Assembly (NCBI RefSeq): GCF_037949285.1 | Contig: NZ_CP149926.1 | Location: 2,397,501-2,461,500, forward strand | Origin: Thioclava sp. GXIMD4216 | GTDB lineage: Bacteria; Pseudomonadota; Alphaproteobacteria; Rhodobacterales; Rhodobacteraceae | Length of the DNA stretch: 64,000 bases | Reading direction: 5' to 3' | Position numbers and translations under genes: made by a program | In this document: piece after piece, positions 19,972 through 28,675 of the stretch | Position numbering within the stretch: position 1 is the stretch's first letter | Layout: the number at the start of each line of letters is the position of its first letter | Notes under the pieces: model-generated | What the model was told of the DNA's origin: nothing | Database searches by the model: none | Seen by the model: only the letters and a program-made list of their open reading frames with translations

Positions 19972-20098
19972 CCCTGCCAGAGAAGGATTAACGTCGATTT
20001 TCTTCCGAAATTCCAAAAAATCGTGTATTAATAAAAATGAACACCTGCCGAGTCACCCTTTGAGGCCGGCGCCATACAGCAATCTACGGAACGCCATC

Positions 20099-20317
20099 AT
20101 GAATGCGCATGTCGAAATGGAACACGAAGAAGTCCTGCGGGTCAAACTTGCGGTGCTACGTCAGGAACATCGCGATCTTGATGAAGCCATTGCAGCCCTT
20201 CAGGCTGTGGCCCATTGCGACCAGTTGCGTCTGTCGCGCATGAAGCGGCAGAAGCTGCAACTGAAAGACGAGATCGCCCGTATCGAAGACAAACTGATCC
20301 CCGACATCCTCGCCTAA
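20099..20317 (+). CDS. DUF465 / YdcH family small protein
   Basis: 72 residues, almost entirely alpha-helical: [21 protein letters not shown], then [20 protein letters not shown]. This is the DUF465 (YdcH) pattern, a short coiled-coil protein of unknown role common in Proteobacteria. ATG 20099 gives the compact family length; an in-frame TTG 39 nt upstream is less likely. It lies 78 nt upstream of purE on the same strand. Confidence 0.88.
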   Translation: MNAHVEMEHEEVLRVKLAVLRQEHRDLDEAIAALQAVAHCDQLRLSRMKRQKLQLKDEIARIEDKLIPDILA

Positions 20318-20394
20318 GCCCCGAATCCCCCCTTTGGTCTTGCTCAGAACGGCTGCGCGCCTATAGTGCGCTTTCAAAGTTTCAGGAGGTACCA

Positions 20395-20886
20395 TTGGGC
20401 GTAAAAGTCGGAATCATCATGGGGAGCCAGTCCGATTGGCCGACCATGAAGGGCGCAGCACAGATCCTTGACGATCTCGGGGTCAGCTACGAGACGAAGA
20501 TCGTTTCGGCACATAGAACACCCGATCGCCTGTGGACCTATGGCAAGACCGCTGTCGAGCGCGGGCTGCAAGTGATCATCGCAGGTGCAGGCGGCGCGGC
20601 CCACCTGCCCGGCATGATGGCCTCCAAGACCCGTGTGCCCGTGATCGGTGTGCCGGTGCAGACAAAGGCGCTTTCGGGGGTCGATAGCCTCTATTCCATC
20701 CTCCAGATGCCCAAAGGCTACCCTGTGGCCACAATGGCGATCGGTTCTGCCGGTGCGCCCAATGCGGCCCTTCTGGCAGCGGGCATTCTGGCGCTTCAGG
20801 ACGCGGCGCTGGCCGAGCGGCTGGACACATGGCGCACGACCCTGTCCGACTCGATCCCTGACGAGCCGCAGGACGTTCATCCATGA
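20395..20886 (+). CDS. purE: N5-carboxyaminoimidazole ribonucleotide mutase
   Basis: 163 residues, PurE class [14 protein letters not shown] phosphate-binding loop, [11 protein letters not shown] with the catalytic His, and [14 protein letters not shown]. It converts N5-CAIR to CAIR in purine synthesis. No ATG fits; the start is TTG 20395, 7 nt after a strong AGGAGGT (20384-20390), giving (M)[14 protein letters not shown]. The last codons overlap the purK start as ATGA, so purE and purK are translationally coupled. Confidence 0.95.
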   Translation: MGVKVGIIMGSQSDWPTMKGAAQILDDLGVSYETKIVSAHRTPDRLWTYGKTAVERGLQVIIAGAGGAAHLPGMMASKTRVPVIGVPVQTKALSGVDSLYSILQMPKGYPVATMAIGSAGAPNAALLAAGILALQDAALAERLDTWRTTLSDSIPDEPQDVHP

Positions 20887-21950
20887 CCGACATCTCGTTG
20901 CAACCCGGAGCCATGATCGGCATTCTGGGCGGCGGACAACTGGGACGCATGCTCTCGGTTGCGGCCTCGCGTCTGGGCTTCAAGACCCATATCTTCGAAC
21001 CCGGCGCCAATCCGCCCGCAGCCGATGTGGCACATCAGGTGACCACAGCGTCCTATGAGGATGCCGAGGCCCTGCGCGCCTTCGCCCGTTCGGTGGACGT
21101 GATCACCTATGAGTTCGAGAACATCCCCACCTCGGCGCTGGATATCCTCGAGGCCATCCGCCCGCTGCATCCCAACCGGCGCGCCCTGGCGACCTCGCAG
21201 GACCGGATTATCGAGAAGAGCTTCTTGGGTGAGATCGGGCTGAAGACCGCGCCGTGGGCCAAGGTCACCGATACGGTCAGCCTCGACGCGGCGATTGCCG
21301 AGATCGGCACGCCCGCAATCCTGAAAACCACCCGTCTGGGCTATGACGGAAAGGGTCAGGCGCGGATCATGGCGCCCGAAGATGCCCCCGAGGCGCTGGC
21401 CGCGATGGCAGGGGCCGAGGCGGTTCTGGAAGGGTTCATCGACTTCTCGATGGAGATTTCGGTGATTGCCGCGCGTGGCACCACCGGTGAGGTCGCCTGT
21501 TTCGACCCCGGTCAGAATGTTCATAAGAACGGCATTCTGCACACCACCACCGTGCCGGCGCAAATCCCTGACAGCCTGCGCATGGATGCCGTTCTGATGG
21601 CGGCAAAGATCCTGAATGCGCTGGACTATGTCGGCGTGATGGGGGTCGAGCTGTTTGTCACCAAGGGGGGGCTGATCGTCAACGAGATCGCGCCGCGTGT
21701 GCATAATTCGGGCCACTGGACGCAGGCGGGCTGTGCCGTCGACCAGTTCGAACAACATATCCGCGCGATCGCGGGCTGGCCCTTGGGCGATGGCGCGCGC
21801 TATGCCGATGTCGAGATGCTCAACCTGATCGGCGATGATGTGCTGCGCGTGCCCGAATTTGCCAAGACCCCGCGCACGCAGATCCATCTTTACGGCAAGG
21901 CCGAGGCCAAGCCGGGCCGCAAGATGGGCCATGTAAACAGGCTGATATGA
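20883..21950 (+). CDS. purK: N5-carboxyaminoimidazole ribonucleotide synthase
   Basis: 355 residues, ATP-grasp enzyme of purine synthesis that makes N5-CAIR from AIR, bicarbonate and ATP, the substrate of PurE. The N-terminal [13 protein letters not shown] is the nucleotide-fold loop; [12 protein letters not shown] and the C-terminal [14 protein letters not shown] are the ATP-grasp and PurK signatures. ATG 20883 overlaps the purE stop by 4 nt. Confidence 0.97.
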   Translation: MTDISLQPGAMIGILGGGQLGRMLSVAASRLGFKTHIFEPGANPPAADVAHQVTTASYEDAEALRAFARSVDVITYEFENIPTSALDILEAIRPLHPNRRALATSQDRIIEKSFLGEIGLKTAPWAKVTDTVSLDAAIAEIGTPAILKTTRLGYDGKGQARIMAPEDAPEALAAMAGAEAVLEGFIDFSMEISVIAARGTTGEVACFDPGQNVHKNGILHTTTVPAQIPDSLRMDAVLMAAKILNALDYVGVMGVELFVTKGGLIVNEIAPRVHNSGHWTQAGCAVDQFEQHIRAIAGWPLGDGARYADVEMLNLIGDDVLRVPEFAKTPRTQIHLYGKAEAKPGRKMGHVNRLI

Positions 21951-21956
21951 GAGTGA

Positions 21957-21981
21957 ACGCCGCGCCCGATCAGCGCGGCGT
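21957..21981. terminator. GC-rich hairpin between convergent purK and hydrolase genes
   Basis: Perfect 9-bp stem acgccgcgc (21957-21965) with gcgcggcgt (21973-21981), 7-nt loop, starting 6 nt after the purK stop. Neither strand has a T run, so intrinsic termination is only a possibility. Confidence 0.45.
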
Positions 21982-21986
21982 CCGCT

Positions 21987-22793
21987 TCAGGAGCGGTCGA
22001 GATTGACGCCGATCAGATCGGCCAGACTTTCAAAATGCGTCAGCGGCAGCATATGCCCTGCCCCCGGCACCGTCGCCGTCCCGACATTCTGCATCCGCAC
22101 CGCCAGTTCGGCACAGACCAGCGGCACCGAAGGGTGGGTCTGGTCGCCGTGGATCAGCAGGACCGGCGCGTCAATCGCCTCGATCCCGTCCGCCCGCAGG
22201 ATCTGCCCGGGATCGGCGAAATTTGCTGTGGTCGTATTGGCCAGAATGGGCATCTGCTCCATGAAGCGCGCGCGTTGATGCTCTGGCAGAGCCTCCCAAG
22301 GCACACCGCTGCCCCATTGCGCCAGAAAGGCCCGTGCCGCCTCTTCGCGCTTTCCTGCAGCCAGAAGCTGCATCAGATGTTTCTGGTCCTTGGCCACCGC
22401 ATCATATTCCGGCGTGCCTTCGATGGCGGCAAAAAGAATGGGCTCGATCAGCGTCAGACTGCGGATGGCCTCGGGGGCCGCAACCGCCAGCCGCAGCGCC
22501 ACGCTGGAGCCGAAGCTATGCCCGATCAGATCAAGCGGGCGGTCGATGAAACTGGCCGCAATCTGTGTCACCAGCCTCTCGAAGGCACCGGCGGCCTCTT
22601 CTGCGGCCCATTCGCCCGACCGCCCGTGCCCCGGCAGGTCGAAGACCCGCGCGGTCATCCGGTCTTCCAGCAGCGCGAAGGACGGCTCCCATGCGCGGGC
22701 ATTGCCCAGCATGCAATGGATCGCCAAAGCCGGGCGTTCGCCGCCCCCGAGCAATTCCGAGGCGATCTGGACGCCCCTGCGGTCATCGATCAT
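21987..22793 (-). CDS. Alpha/beta-fold hydrolase
   Basis: 268 residues. The nucleophile elbow GHSFGSS carries the catalytic Ser, preceded by FDLPGHGRSG; the acid is probably in LLIHGDQT and the His in GAGHMLPL, so the triad looks intact. The start codon is ATG 22793, which overlaps the stop of the upstream isomerase gene as ATGA. That coupling suggests a shared pathway with the thiol-fold isomerase, possibly aromatic or dienelactone-type breakdown, but no pathway genes are adjacent and the substrate is unknown. Confidence 0.88.
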   Translation of the reverse strand: MIDDRRGVQIASELLGGGERPALAIHCMLGNARAWEPSFALLEDRMTARVFDLPGHGRSGEWAAEEAAGAFERLVTQIAASFIDRPLDLIGHSFGSSVALRLAVAAPEAIRSLTLIEPILFAAIEGTPEYDAVAKDQKHLMQLLAAGKREEAARAFLAQWGSGVPWEALPEHQRARFMEQMPILANTTTANFADPGQILRADGIEAIDAPVLLIHGDQTHPSVPLVCAELAVRMQNVGTATVPGAGHMLPLTHFESLADLIGVNLDRS

Positions 22794-23389
22794 GCACATG
22801 TCCCCAGATAGCTGTCGAGAAACGCCAGCCGGTCCTGCCCGAAGAAGCGCTGGTCGGTGTCGGTCACGATATAGAAGGGCGAGCCGAAGACCCCTGCGGC
22901 CACCGCGTCTTCAAGGTTTTTCTCGTAGGCAATCGCCCCGTCAAACAACCCCGTCGTCACCAGATTGCCGTCAAAACCATTGGCCTCCAGCGCCGCGCGG
23001 ATCAGCCCTTCCTCGGCGATGTCGCGCCCTTCGGCCCAACGGGCGCGGGCAATGGCATGGACCAGCCCCCCCAGATCGCCGCCACCGGCCTTCTGGGCCG
23101 CGATGATCGCATAAGAGGCGGGGGCGGCATTGGGCACGGGCACCGAGATATTGGGCATCGGCAGCCCCAGTTTCTGCGACCAGCGCGTGACCTCCTGATT
23201 GCGATATTGCATCCGCGACGGATGGCGGTCCGCCGGACGGGTGCCCCCCGTGCGATCGAACAGCGCCATCAGGTCCAGCGGCCGATAGGTCACCTGCGCC
23301 CCGTGACGGGTTGCAATCTCTTCAAGACGCAGCCCCGCGAAATAGGTATAAGGCGAAAAAACCGAGAAGTAGTAATCAATATGTGACAT
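22790..23389 (-). CDS. 2-hydroxychromene-2-carboxylate isomerase family protein (DsbA-like fold)
   Basis: 199 residues of the HCCA isomerase / kappa-class GST-like group. The N-terminal MSHIDYYFSVFSPYTYFAG has the S-P-Y pattern that replaces the DsbA CxxC, and the C-terminal VFGSPFYIVTD is the cis-Pro region. Some members isomerise hydroxychromene carboxylate in naphthalene breakdown with glutathione; most have unknown substrates. ATG 23389 lies 8 nt after GGAG and is preferred to an ATG two codons upstream. A much longer open frame on this strand overlaps prs and is not coding. Confidence 0.87.
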   Translation of the reverse strand: MSHIDYYFSVFSPYTYFAGLRLEEIATRHGAQVTYRPLDLMALFDRTGGTRPADRHPSRMQYRNQEVTRWSQKLGLPMPNISVPVPNAAPASYAIIAAQKAGGGDLGGLVHAIARARWAEGRDIAEEGLIRAALEANGFDGNLVTTGLFDGAIAYEKNLEDAVAAGVFGSPFYIVTDTDQRFFGQDRLAFLDSYLGTCA

Positions 23390-23509
23390 TCGCATGTCTC
23401 CCTTGCACCCTTGGATTTGCCCAGACGCTACCTCGGTGCTAAGGCAGGCGCAATGTAAGCGAATCTCTGCCGCGACCTTCCCTTGCGGCGCTGCCCGGAG
23501 CCAAAGCCC

Positions 23510-24529
23510 ATGTCCGCCATGACTGAACCCAAACTGATCGCCGGCAATGCCAACCGCCCGTTGGCCGAGGCCATTGCCCGCCGGATGTCGATGCATCGCG
23601 GAATGTCCGTGGGCCTCGTCGATGCCCGCGTCGAGCGGTTCAACGATCAGGAAATCTTCGTCGAAGTCTACGAGAACGTTCGTGGCGAAGACATGTATGT
23701 CATCCAGCCCACCTCCAATCCGGCCAATGACAACCTGATGGAACTGCTGATCATGGCCGATGCGCTCAAACGCTCCTCGGCGGATCGTATCACCGCCGTG
23801 ATCCCCTATTTCGGCTATGCCCGCCAGGACCGCCGCACCAAGGCCCGTACCCCGATCTCGGCCAAGCTGGTGGCGAACCTGCTGACCGAAGCCGGTGTGA
23901 ACCGCATTCTGACGCTGGATCTGCATGCGACGCAGATTCAGGGCTTCTTCGATATTCCGGTGGATAACCTCTATGCCTCGCCGGTCTTCTCGCTCGATAT
24001 CATGCACCACTTCAAAGGCGATATGGATGATGTCATGGTCATCTCCCCCGATGTCGGCGGTGTGGCCCGTGCCCGCGAGATCGCCAAGCGCATCGGTGCG
24101 CCGCTGGCCATCGTCGACAAACGCCGCGAGAAAGCGGGCGAAGTGGCCGGCATGACCGTGATCGGGGATGTGACCGGCAAGAAATGTATCATCGTCGATG
24201 ACATCTGCGATACCGCAGGCACGCTGTGCAAAGCCGCCGAAGTGCTGATGGAAGCGGGCGCTGTCGAGGTTCATGCCTATATCACCCACGGTGTCCTGTC
24301 GGGCCCCGCTGTCGAGCGCGTGTCGAAATCGGTCATGAAATCGCTGGTGATCACCGACTCGATCCAAGCGACCGAAGCCGTGAAGAAATGCCCCAATATC
24401 CGCATCGTGCCGACCGCGCCGATGTTTGCCCAAGCCATCCTGAACACATGGTCGGGCACCTCGGTCTCGTCGCTGTTTGAAACCGAAACCATCAAGCCGA
24501 TCTACGAAGGCATGTATAGCCAGTCGTAA
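23510..24529 (+). CDS. prs: Ribose-phosphate pyrophosphokinase
   Basis: 339 residues. It makes PRPP from ribose 5-phosphate and ATP for nucleotide, His and Trp synthesis. Seen: the ATP loop [10 protein letters not shown], the PRPP-synthase signature near [20 protein letters not shown], and the PRPP-binding loop [21 protein letters not shown] 23510 has CCGGAG upstream; ATG 23519 three codons later is also possible. A strong terminator follows. Confidence 0.97.
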   Translation: MSAMTEPKLIAGNANRPLAEAIARRMSMHRGMSVGLVDARVERFNDQEIFVEVYENVRGEDMYVIQPTSNPANDNLMELLIMADALKRSSADRITAVIPYFGYARQDRRTKARTPISAKLVANLLTEAGVNRILTLDLHATQIQGFFDIPVDNLYASPVFSLDIMHHFKGDMDDVMVISPDVGGVARAREIAKRIGAPLAIVDKRREKAGEVAGMTVIGDVTGKKCIIVDDICDTAGTLCKAAEVLMEAGAVEVHAYITHGVLSGPAVERVSKSVMKSLVITDSIQATEAVKKCPNIRIVPTAPMFAQAILNTWSGTSVSSLFETETIKPIYEGMYSQS

Positions 24530-24550
24530 GACCGCCTCCGATACGATCCG

Positions 24551-24578
24551 AAAGCCCGGCCAAAGTGCCGGGCTTTTT
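24551..24578 (+). terminator. Rho-independent terminator of prs
   Basis: Perfect 10-bp stem aaagcccggc (24551-24560) with gccgggcttt (24567-24576), 6-nt loop, continuing into TT. It lies 22 nt after the prs stop. Confidence 0.9.
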
Positions 24579-24632
24579 CATTGCCCGAAAGTCGCATTTG
24601 CCAAGCTGGCTTAGGACCGGCAGAGTGACGGG

Positions 24633-25463
24633 ATGCGCCTGTTTCTGACTACCTGCCTTGTGATGATCGCTTTTGCGGCCAATTCGGTGCTGAACCGGAT
24701 GGCCGTGTTCGGGGCGGGCTGGGATCCGGCGCTTGTCGGGGTGCTACGGCTTGGGGCGGGGGCGGTGGTGCTATGCCTGCTCAGCGGGATACGCCTGCGC
24801 CATCCGCCCCCGCCTGCCATGCTGGCTTTGGGTGTGGCGACCCTGTTTCTGTATATCTGGGGCTTTTCACGCGCCTCCGGACGGCTGGATGCCGGTGTGG
24901 GCGCGCTGACGCTGTTCGGCACCGTGCAGATCACCATGTTCGGGGCCGCGGTCTTCCGCAAGACACACATCCCCCCGTTACGCTGGTTGGGGGCAGGCAT
25001 GGCGCTCGCGGGGCTGGCGGTTCTGCTGTGGCCGCAAGGAGATCTGCGTATCGACATGACCGGACTGGCATGGATGATGGCGGCAGGCATGGGCTGGGGG
25101 CTGTATTCGCTGAACGGGGCAAAGGCACGCGATGCGCTGACGGCCACGGCGTTCAACTTCGCCCTTGCCACGCCTCTTGCGCTGCTCTGGTGGCTCGGGG
25201 CCGGCAGCCCGATGGCGGGGGCCTCCTACGGGCTTTGGGCCACACTGGCGTCGGGGGCGATAACATCGGGCTTAGGCTATGCGCTGTGGTATCGGGTGCT
25301 GCCGCAGATCCCCGCGACGCAGGCGGCTCTCGCGCAGTTGAGCGTGCCGCTGATCGCCGCATTGGGCGGCGCGGTGTTTCTGGCCGAACTGCCCGGCCCG
25401 CGCTTCTGGCTAGCGGGAGCCCTCGTGCTGGGCGGAATCGGGCTCGGCCTCCTGCGGCGCTAG
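24633..25463 (+). CDS. EamA-family (DMT superfamily) transporter
   Basis: 276 residues with about ten membrane segments arranged as two EamA repeats: the first opens CLVMIAFAANSVLNRMAVF, the second near GLAWMMAAGMGWGLYSLNG. Conserved LGYALWYRVLPQIPAT and a final ALVLGGIGLGLL helix are family features. Substrate unknown; members export amino acids, metabolites or drugs. The last 54 nt of the gene overlap the 3' end of the convergent threonine aldolase gene. Confidence 0.88.
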   Translation: MRLFLTTCLVMIAFAANSVLNRMAVFGAGWDPALVGVLRLGAGAVVLCLLSGIRLRHPPPPAMLALGVATLFLYIWGFSRASGRLDAGVGALTLFGTVQITMFGAAVFRKTHIPPLRWLGAGMALAGLAVLLWPQGDLRIDMTGLAWMMAAGMGWGLYSLNGAKARDALTATAFNFALATPLALLWWLGAGSPMAGASYGLWATLASGAITSGLGYALWYRVLPQIPATQAALAQLSVPLIAALGGAVFLAELPGPRFWLAGALVLGGIGLGLLRR

Positions 25464-26549
25464 GCTGCGCGGCGCTTCGGGCAGCGATCTGGCAGGCGCA
25501 ACCCAGCCCAGAAGCCCCAGAAAGGTCTCGATCTCGGGCGTCGTGGTCGACCACGAACATACCAGCCGCGCCGAAAGCACCTCTTCCGCATCGCCTTCCA
25601 GATCCTGATCGAAGGGCCAGAAATAGTAATAGGCACCGTGATCGTGGAGCTTCTGGTGCAAATGGCGCGGCATGGCCACAAAAACCGCATTGGCCTGCGT
25701 GGGATGCAGCATCCGCACCTCGGGCAGGCTTGCCAGACCATCCGCCAGCTTGCGCGCCATTGCGTTGGCCTGACGTGCCAGCAACAGCCACAGATCGCCG
25801 TAAAGATAGGCCATCATCTGCGCCGCCAGATAGCGGTGTTTGGACATCAACTGCCCCGAACGCTTGCGCCGGATCTCGAATTCCTGCGCCCGGGCGGGAT
25901 CGAAAACCACCACCGCCTCGACCCCCATACAGCCATTCTTGGTACCACCGAACGAGAGCACATCCACCCCCGCCTTCCATGTCAGATCAGCAGGGCTACA
26001 GCCCAGACGCACCACCGCATTGGCAAAGCGCGCCCCATCCATATGCACCGGCAGATCGAATTCGCGGGCCACATCACACAGCGCCTTGACCTCGTCCACC
26101 GTGTAAACAGTGCCGAATTCGGTCGCATTGGTGATCGAGACCATACCGCGCTTGATATTATGGATTGCCGCCCCCGTATGGCGGATCTTGTCCCGAAGCG
26201 CCTGCGGTTCCATCTTGGCATCTTCGCCCTCCACCAGAACCAGCTTGGCCCCATCGGTGAAAAATTCCGGCGCGCCGCATTCGTCTTCCTCGATATGGGC
26301 GTTGCGATGGCAGAAAATCGCCTCCCACGGTCGGGTCAGAAGCGCGCAGGACAGGGCATTGGCCGCCGTGCCGGAGGTCACCAGAAAAACACGCGCCTCG
26401 GGGGCCTCGAAAATATCGCGGATACGGGCTTCGACAACCGGCGTCAGGGCATCGCCGCCATAGGGGCGCGCATGGCCTTCATTGGCGGCCTGAATGGCCT
26501 CCATAATGCGAGGAGCCACCGCCGAAGTGTTGTCAGAGCCGAAATTCAT
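25410..26549 (-). CDS. Low-specificity L-threonine aldolase family
   Basis: 379 residues, PLP-dependent beta-eliminating lyase fold. The PLP lysine is in SFGGTKNG, and the substrate/PLP loop is HMDGARFANA. It splits L-threonine or allo-threonine to glycine and acetaldehyde, or acts on beta-hydroxy amino acids. The C-terminal ~27 residues (from about SLPEAPRSLAPQ) exceed the usual family length and lie in the part that overlaps the convergent EamA gene. The start overlaps the upstream YcgN-like gene stop by 4 nt. Confidence 0.92.
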   Translation of the reverse strand: MNFGSDNTSAVAPRIMEAIQAANEGHARPYGGDALTPVVEARIRDIFEAPEARVFLVTSGTAANALSCALLTRPWEAIFCHRNAHIEEDECGAPEFFTDGAKLVLVEGEDAKMEPQALRDKIRHTGAAIHNIKRGMVSITNATEFGTVYTVDEVKALCDVAREFDLPVHMDGARFANAVVRLGCSPADLTWKAGVDVLSFGGTKNGCMGVEAVVVFDPARAQEFEIRRKRSGQLMSKHRYLAAQMMAYLYGDLWLLLARQANAMARKLADGLASLPEVRMLHPTQANAVFVAMPRHLHQKLHDHGAYYYFWPFDQDLEGDAEEVLSARLVCSWSTTTPEIETFLGLLGWVAPARSLPEAPRSLAPQEAEPDSAQHEGSR

Positions 26550-26995
26550 GAAAGATCCTCGATCACATAATCTTCCCAGTCTTCTTCCGGCACCTCGTAT
26601 TCCGGCACGGTCCAGCCACGCACGGACTGGCCCGCCTCATGCACCGTCTCTTTCGATCCGGAAAGAAGATAGTGCCAGCTTTCCAGCGGCTTGTCTTCAA
26701 ACCGCAACCGATAGGCGCAGGTGCGCGGCATCCAGTAGGCGATCTGCTCGATCGACTCCGGTGTCAGACGCACGCATTCGGGCACGAAATGGTGCCGGAT
26801 CTCGTATTGCGCACAGCGGCAGGTCTGCCCATCCAGCAGACGGCAGGCAACACGGGTAAACTCGACTTCGTTGGTATCAACGAATTCCAGCTTGTTGAGG
26901 CAGCACTTGCCGCACCCGTCGCACAGCGCCTCCCATTCCGAGGCATTCAGATCCCCGAGCGGCAGTTCCCAGAATTTCTTGCGTAGCTTGGACAT
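26546..26995 (-). CDS. YcgN / UPF0260 family Cys-cluster protein
   Basis: 149 residues, full length for the family. The Cys-rich metal-binding motif CDGCGKCC lies near residue 25, with further Cys at CRLLDGQTCRCAQYE and a Cys in PECVRLTPESI and PRTCAYRL. These fit the zinc- or iron-chelating YkgJ/YcgN group, whose role is not established. Translationally coupled (ATGA) to the threonine aldolase gene. Confidence 0.9.
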   Translation of the reverse strand: MSKLRKKFWELPLGDLNASEWEALCDGCGKCCLNKLEFVDTNEVEFTRVACRLLDGQTCRCAQYEIRHHFVPECVRLTPESIEQIAYWMPRTCAYRLRFEDKPLESWHYLLSGSKETVHEAGQSVRGWTVPEYEVPEEDWEDYVIEDLS

Positions 26996-27042
26996 AGAAG
27001 GAGACTCATCATTTGGCTGGGAAAGGCAATGCGTCTCTTGGC

Positions 27043-27963
27043 TCAGGCGGTCAAGATCTCGCGGGTGCGTTCGACATCACGATCCATCTGCGTGATCAGG
27101 TCGGGGATGCCGGTAAAGGCCAGTTCGGGGCGCAGATACTCGACCAGCGCGATCGATAGATGCTGGCCGTAAAGATCGCCCTTGAAATCCAGCAGATAGG
27201 TTTCAAGATTGGGCGTATTGACCCCGAACATCGGTCGCACCCCAAGGCTGGCCGCGCCCATATAGCTGCCCTTCTGCGGACCGGTCATCACATCGACCTT
27301 CACCGCATAGACGCCGAGTTTCGGCAGATGCAGCCCGTCCACCGACATATTGGCCGTGGGAAAGCCCAACTCGCGCCCGCGTTTCTCGCCATGAATGACC
27401 GCCCCTTCGATCCGGTGCAGGTGGCCCAGCATGGCGGCTGCGAGTTCCGGCTGGCCCTCGGACAGCGCATTGCGGATCGCGGTGGAGGACACATGCACCC
27501 CCTCCACTTCCAGAAGCGGCGCCACAGTCACGTCAAACCCGAATCTCTGGCCAAAGAGCGCCAGCTCCTCTACCCCGCCTGCCCGCTTGCGGCCAAAGCG
27601 GAAATCGCGCCCGACCGTCACATTGGACACGCCAAGCCCCTCTGCCAGCACATCGCGGGCAAAGGGTTCCGGCTCCATCGACGCCAGCTGCGCATCGAAC
27701 GGAAGCGCATAAAGACTGTCGACGCCCAGCTTTTCCAGCCGGTTGCGGCGGGCTTCGGCATTCATCAGACGGAAAGGCGGATCTTCGGGGCGGAAAAACT
27801 CGCGCGGGTGGGGTTCGAACGTCACAACCCCCAAAGGCACGCCGTCACGACGCGCCAGATCGATCACAGAGCGGTGCCCCAGATGCACACCATCGAAATT
27901 GCCCATGGCAATGGAGGCGCCGCGCGCCTCCGGAGGAATCTGCCAGTGGTCGTAAACTCGCAT
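27043..27963 (-). CDS. ribF: Bifunctional riboflavin kinase / FAD synthetase
   Basis: 306 residues. The N-terminal FMN adenylyltransferase domain has the nucleotidyl-transferase signature MGNFDGVHLGHRSVI; VGRDFRFGRKRAG and SSTAIRNAL are conserved parts of its active site. The C-terminal flavokinase domain has LGFPTANM and the GVYAVKV strand. The protein turns riboflavin into FMN and FAD. ATG 27963 gives the usual MRVYDHW-type start; the open frame upstream runs into the neighbour's region. Confidence 0.97.
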   Translation of the reverse strand: MRVYDHWQIPPEARGASIAMGNFDGVHLGHRSVIDLARRDGVPLGVVTFEPHPREFFRPEDPPFRLMNAEARRNRLEKLGVDSLYALPFDAQLASMEPEPFARDVLAEGLGVSNVTVGRDFRFGRKRAGGVEELALFGQRFGFDVTVAPLLEVEGVHVSSTAIRNALSEGQPELAAAMLGHLHRIEGAVIHGEKRGRELGFPTANMSVDGLHLPKLGVYAVKVDVMTGPQKGSYMGAASLGVRPMFGVNTPNLETYLLDFKGDLYGQHLSIALVEYLRPELAFTGIPDLITQMDRDVERTREILTA

Positions 27964-28004
27964 AAAGCCGTCCGTTCCCGCATTCCCGCGAGAACGGGTC
28001 TGCC

Positions 28005-28460
28005 TCAGCCGCGCGAGATATCCCGCGACGGAGCCAGCACCACGGCCTCGCCCTTCAGAACAACCGTATCGCCCACCGTGCATTGGGTTGCAAGTGTGAC
28101 ACGCCGCTTAACCCGATCAATCGCCGCCACGCGGACAGTTGCACAAACTTCATCCCCCGGACGCACCGGCGCCATGAAAGTCAGCGATTGTTTAAGATAG
28201 ATCGCACCATGCCCCGGAAGCTGTTCGCCAATCACGGCCGAAATCAGACCAGCGGACAGGATGCCGTGGGCGATCCGGCCCTTGAACATCGTGGTACGGG
28301 CGTAATCGTCATCGACATGCACAGGGTTCCGGTCCGTCGAGACTTCGGCAAAAAGCTCGATGTCACGGTCGGTCACCGTCTTCACCAGCTGGCGCGACAT
28401 GCCTTCCTGAAGATCTTCGATGAAGATCGTGGAGCCTTCGATTTCCTTCATCAGCGTCAT
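28005..28460 (-). CDS. MaoC-like (R)-specific enoyl-CoA hydratase (PhaJ-type)
   Basis: 151 residues, single hot-dog domain. The hydratase-2 motif with active-site Asp and His is in FAEVSTDRNPVHVDDDYA. GRIAHGILSAGLISAVIG is the conserved helix after it. Short single-domain members (PhaJ) hydrate enoyl-CoA to (R)-3-hydroxyacyl-CoA, linking beta-oxidation to polyhydroxyalkanoate; other members differ. ATG 28460 lies about 8 nt after AAAGG, ATG 28451 is an alternative. The upstream region contains a sharp palindrome (28534-28548). Confidence 0.88.
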   Translation of the reverse strand: MTLMKEIEGSTIFIEDLQEGMSRQLVKTVTDRDIELFAEVSTDRNPVHVDDDYARTTMFKGRIAHGILSAGLISAVIGEQLPGHGAIYLKQSLTFMAPVRPGDEVCATVRVAAIDRVKRRVTLATQCTVGDTVVLKGEAVVLAPSRDISRG

Positions 28461-28533
28461 CCGCGTGGCCTTTCCAAACTGGTTATGTTGCATCGCAGCA
28501 TAGCGCATCCCCGCGCCAATATCAATCGCCATA

Positions 28534-28548
28534 GCAATAATATATTGC
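28534..28548. promoter_or_regulatory. 15-nt palindrome upstream of the MaoC-like gene
   Basis: GCAATA (28534-28539), ATA, TATTGC (28543-28548): perfect 6-bp arms in an AT-rich stretch about 75 nt before the MaoC start codon. A repressor or activator site is inferred from position and symmetry only. Confidence 0.4.
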
Positions 28549-28611
28549 CAACTACTACCAAATGATAATATTCTTGTGCGAAAGATTGTTTCAATCCGAA
28601 CTCCGCATAGC

Positions 28612-28646
28612 AAAACGCCCCCTGAAACACTACGTTCCAAGGGGCG
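28612..28646 (-). terminator. Terminator of the HAD hydrolase gene
   Basis: Long imperfect hairpin: cgcccc (28616-28621) pairs with ggggcg (28641-28646), with further pairing inside (ctgaaac/gttccaa, two mismatches) around loop actac. On the minus strand TTTT follows (28615-28612). It lies 30 nt beyond the stop at 28676. Confidence 0.75.
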
Positions 28647-28675
28647 CTCAAATCACTAAAATTCGATTCAACTGG

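Noticed and set aside
23390..24433. Upstream extension of the isomerase frame through prs
   Set aside because: The extension is antisense to the complete prs gene and is Gly/His/Arg-rich; the family start is at 23389 with a good ribosome site.
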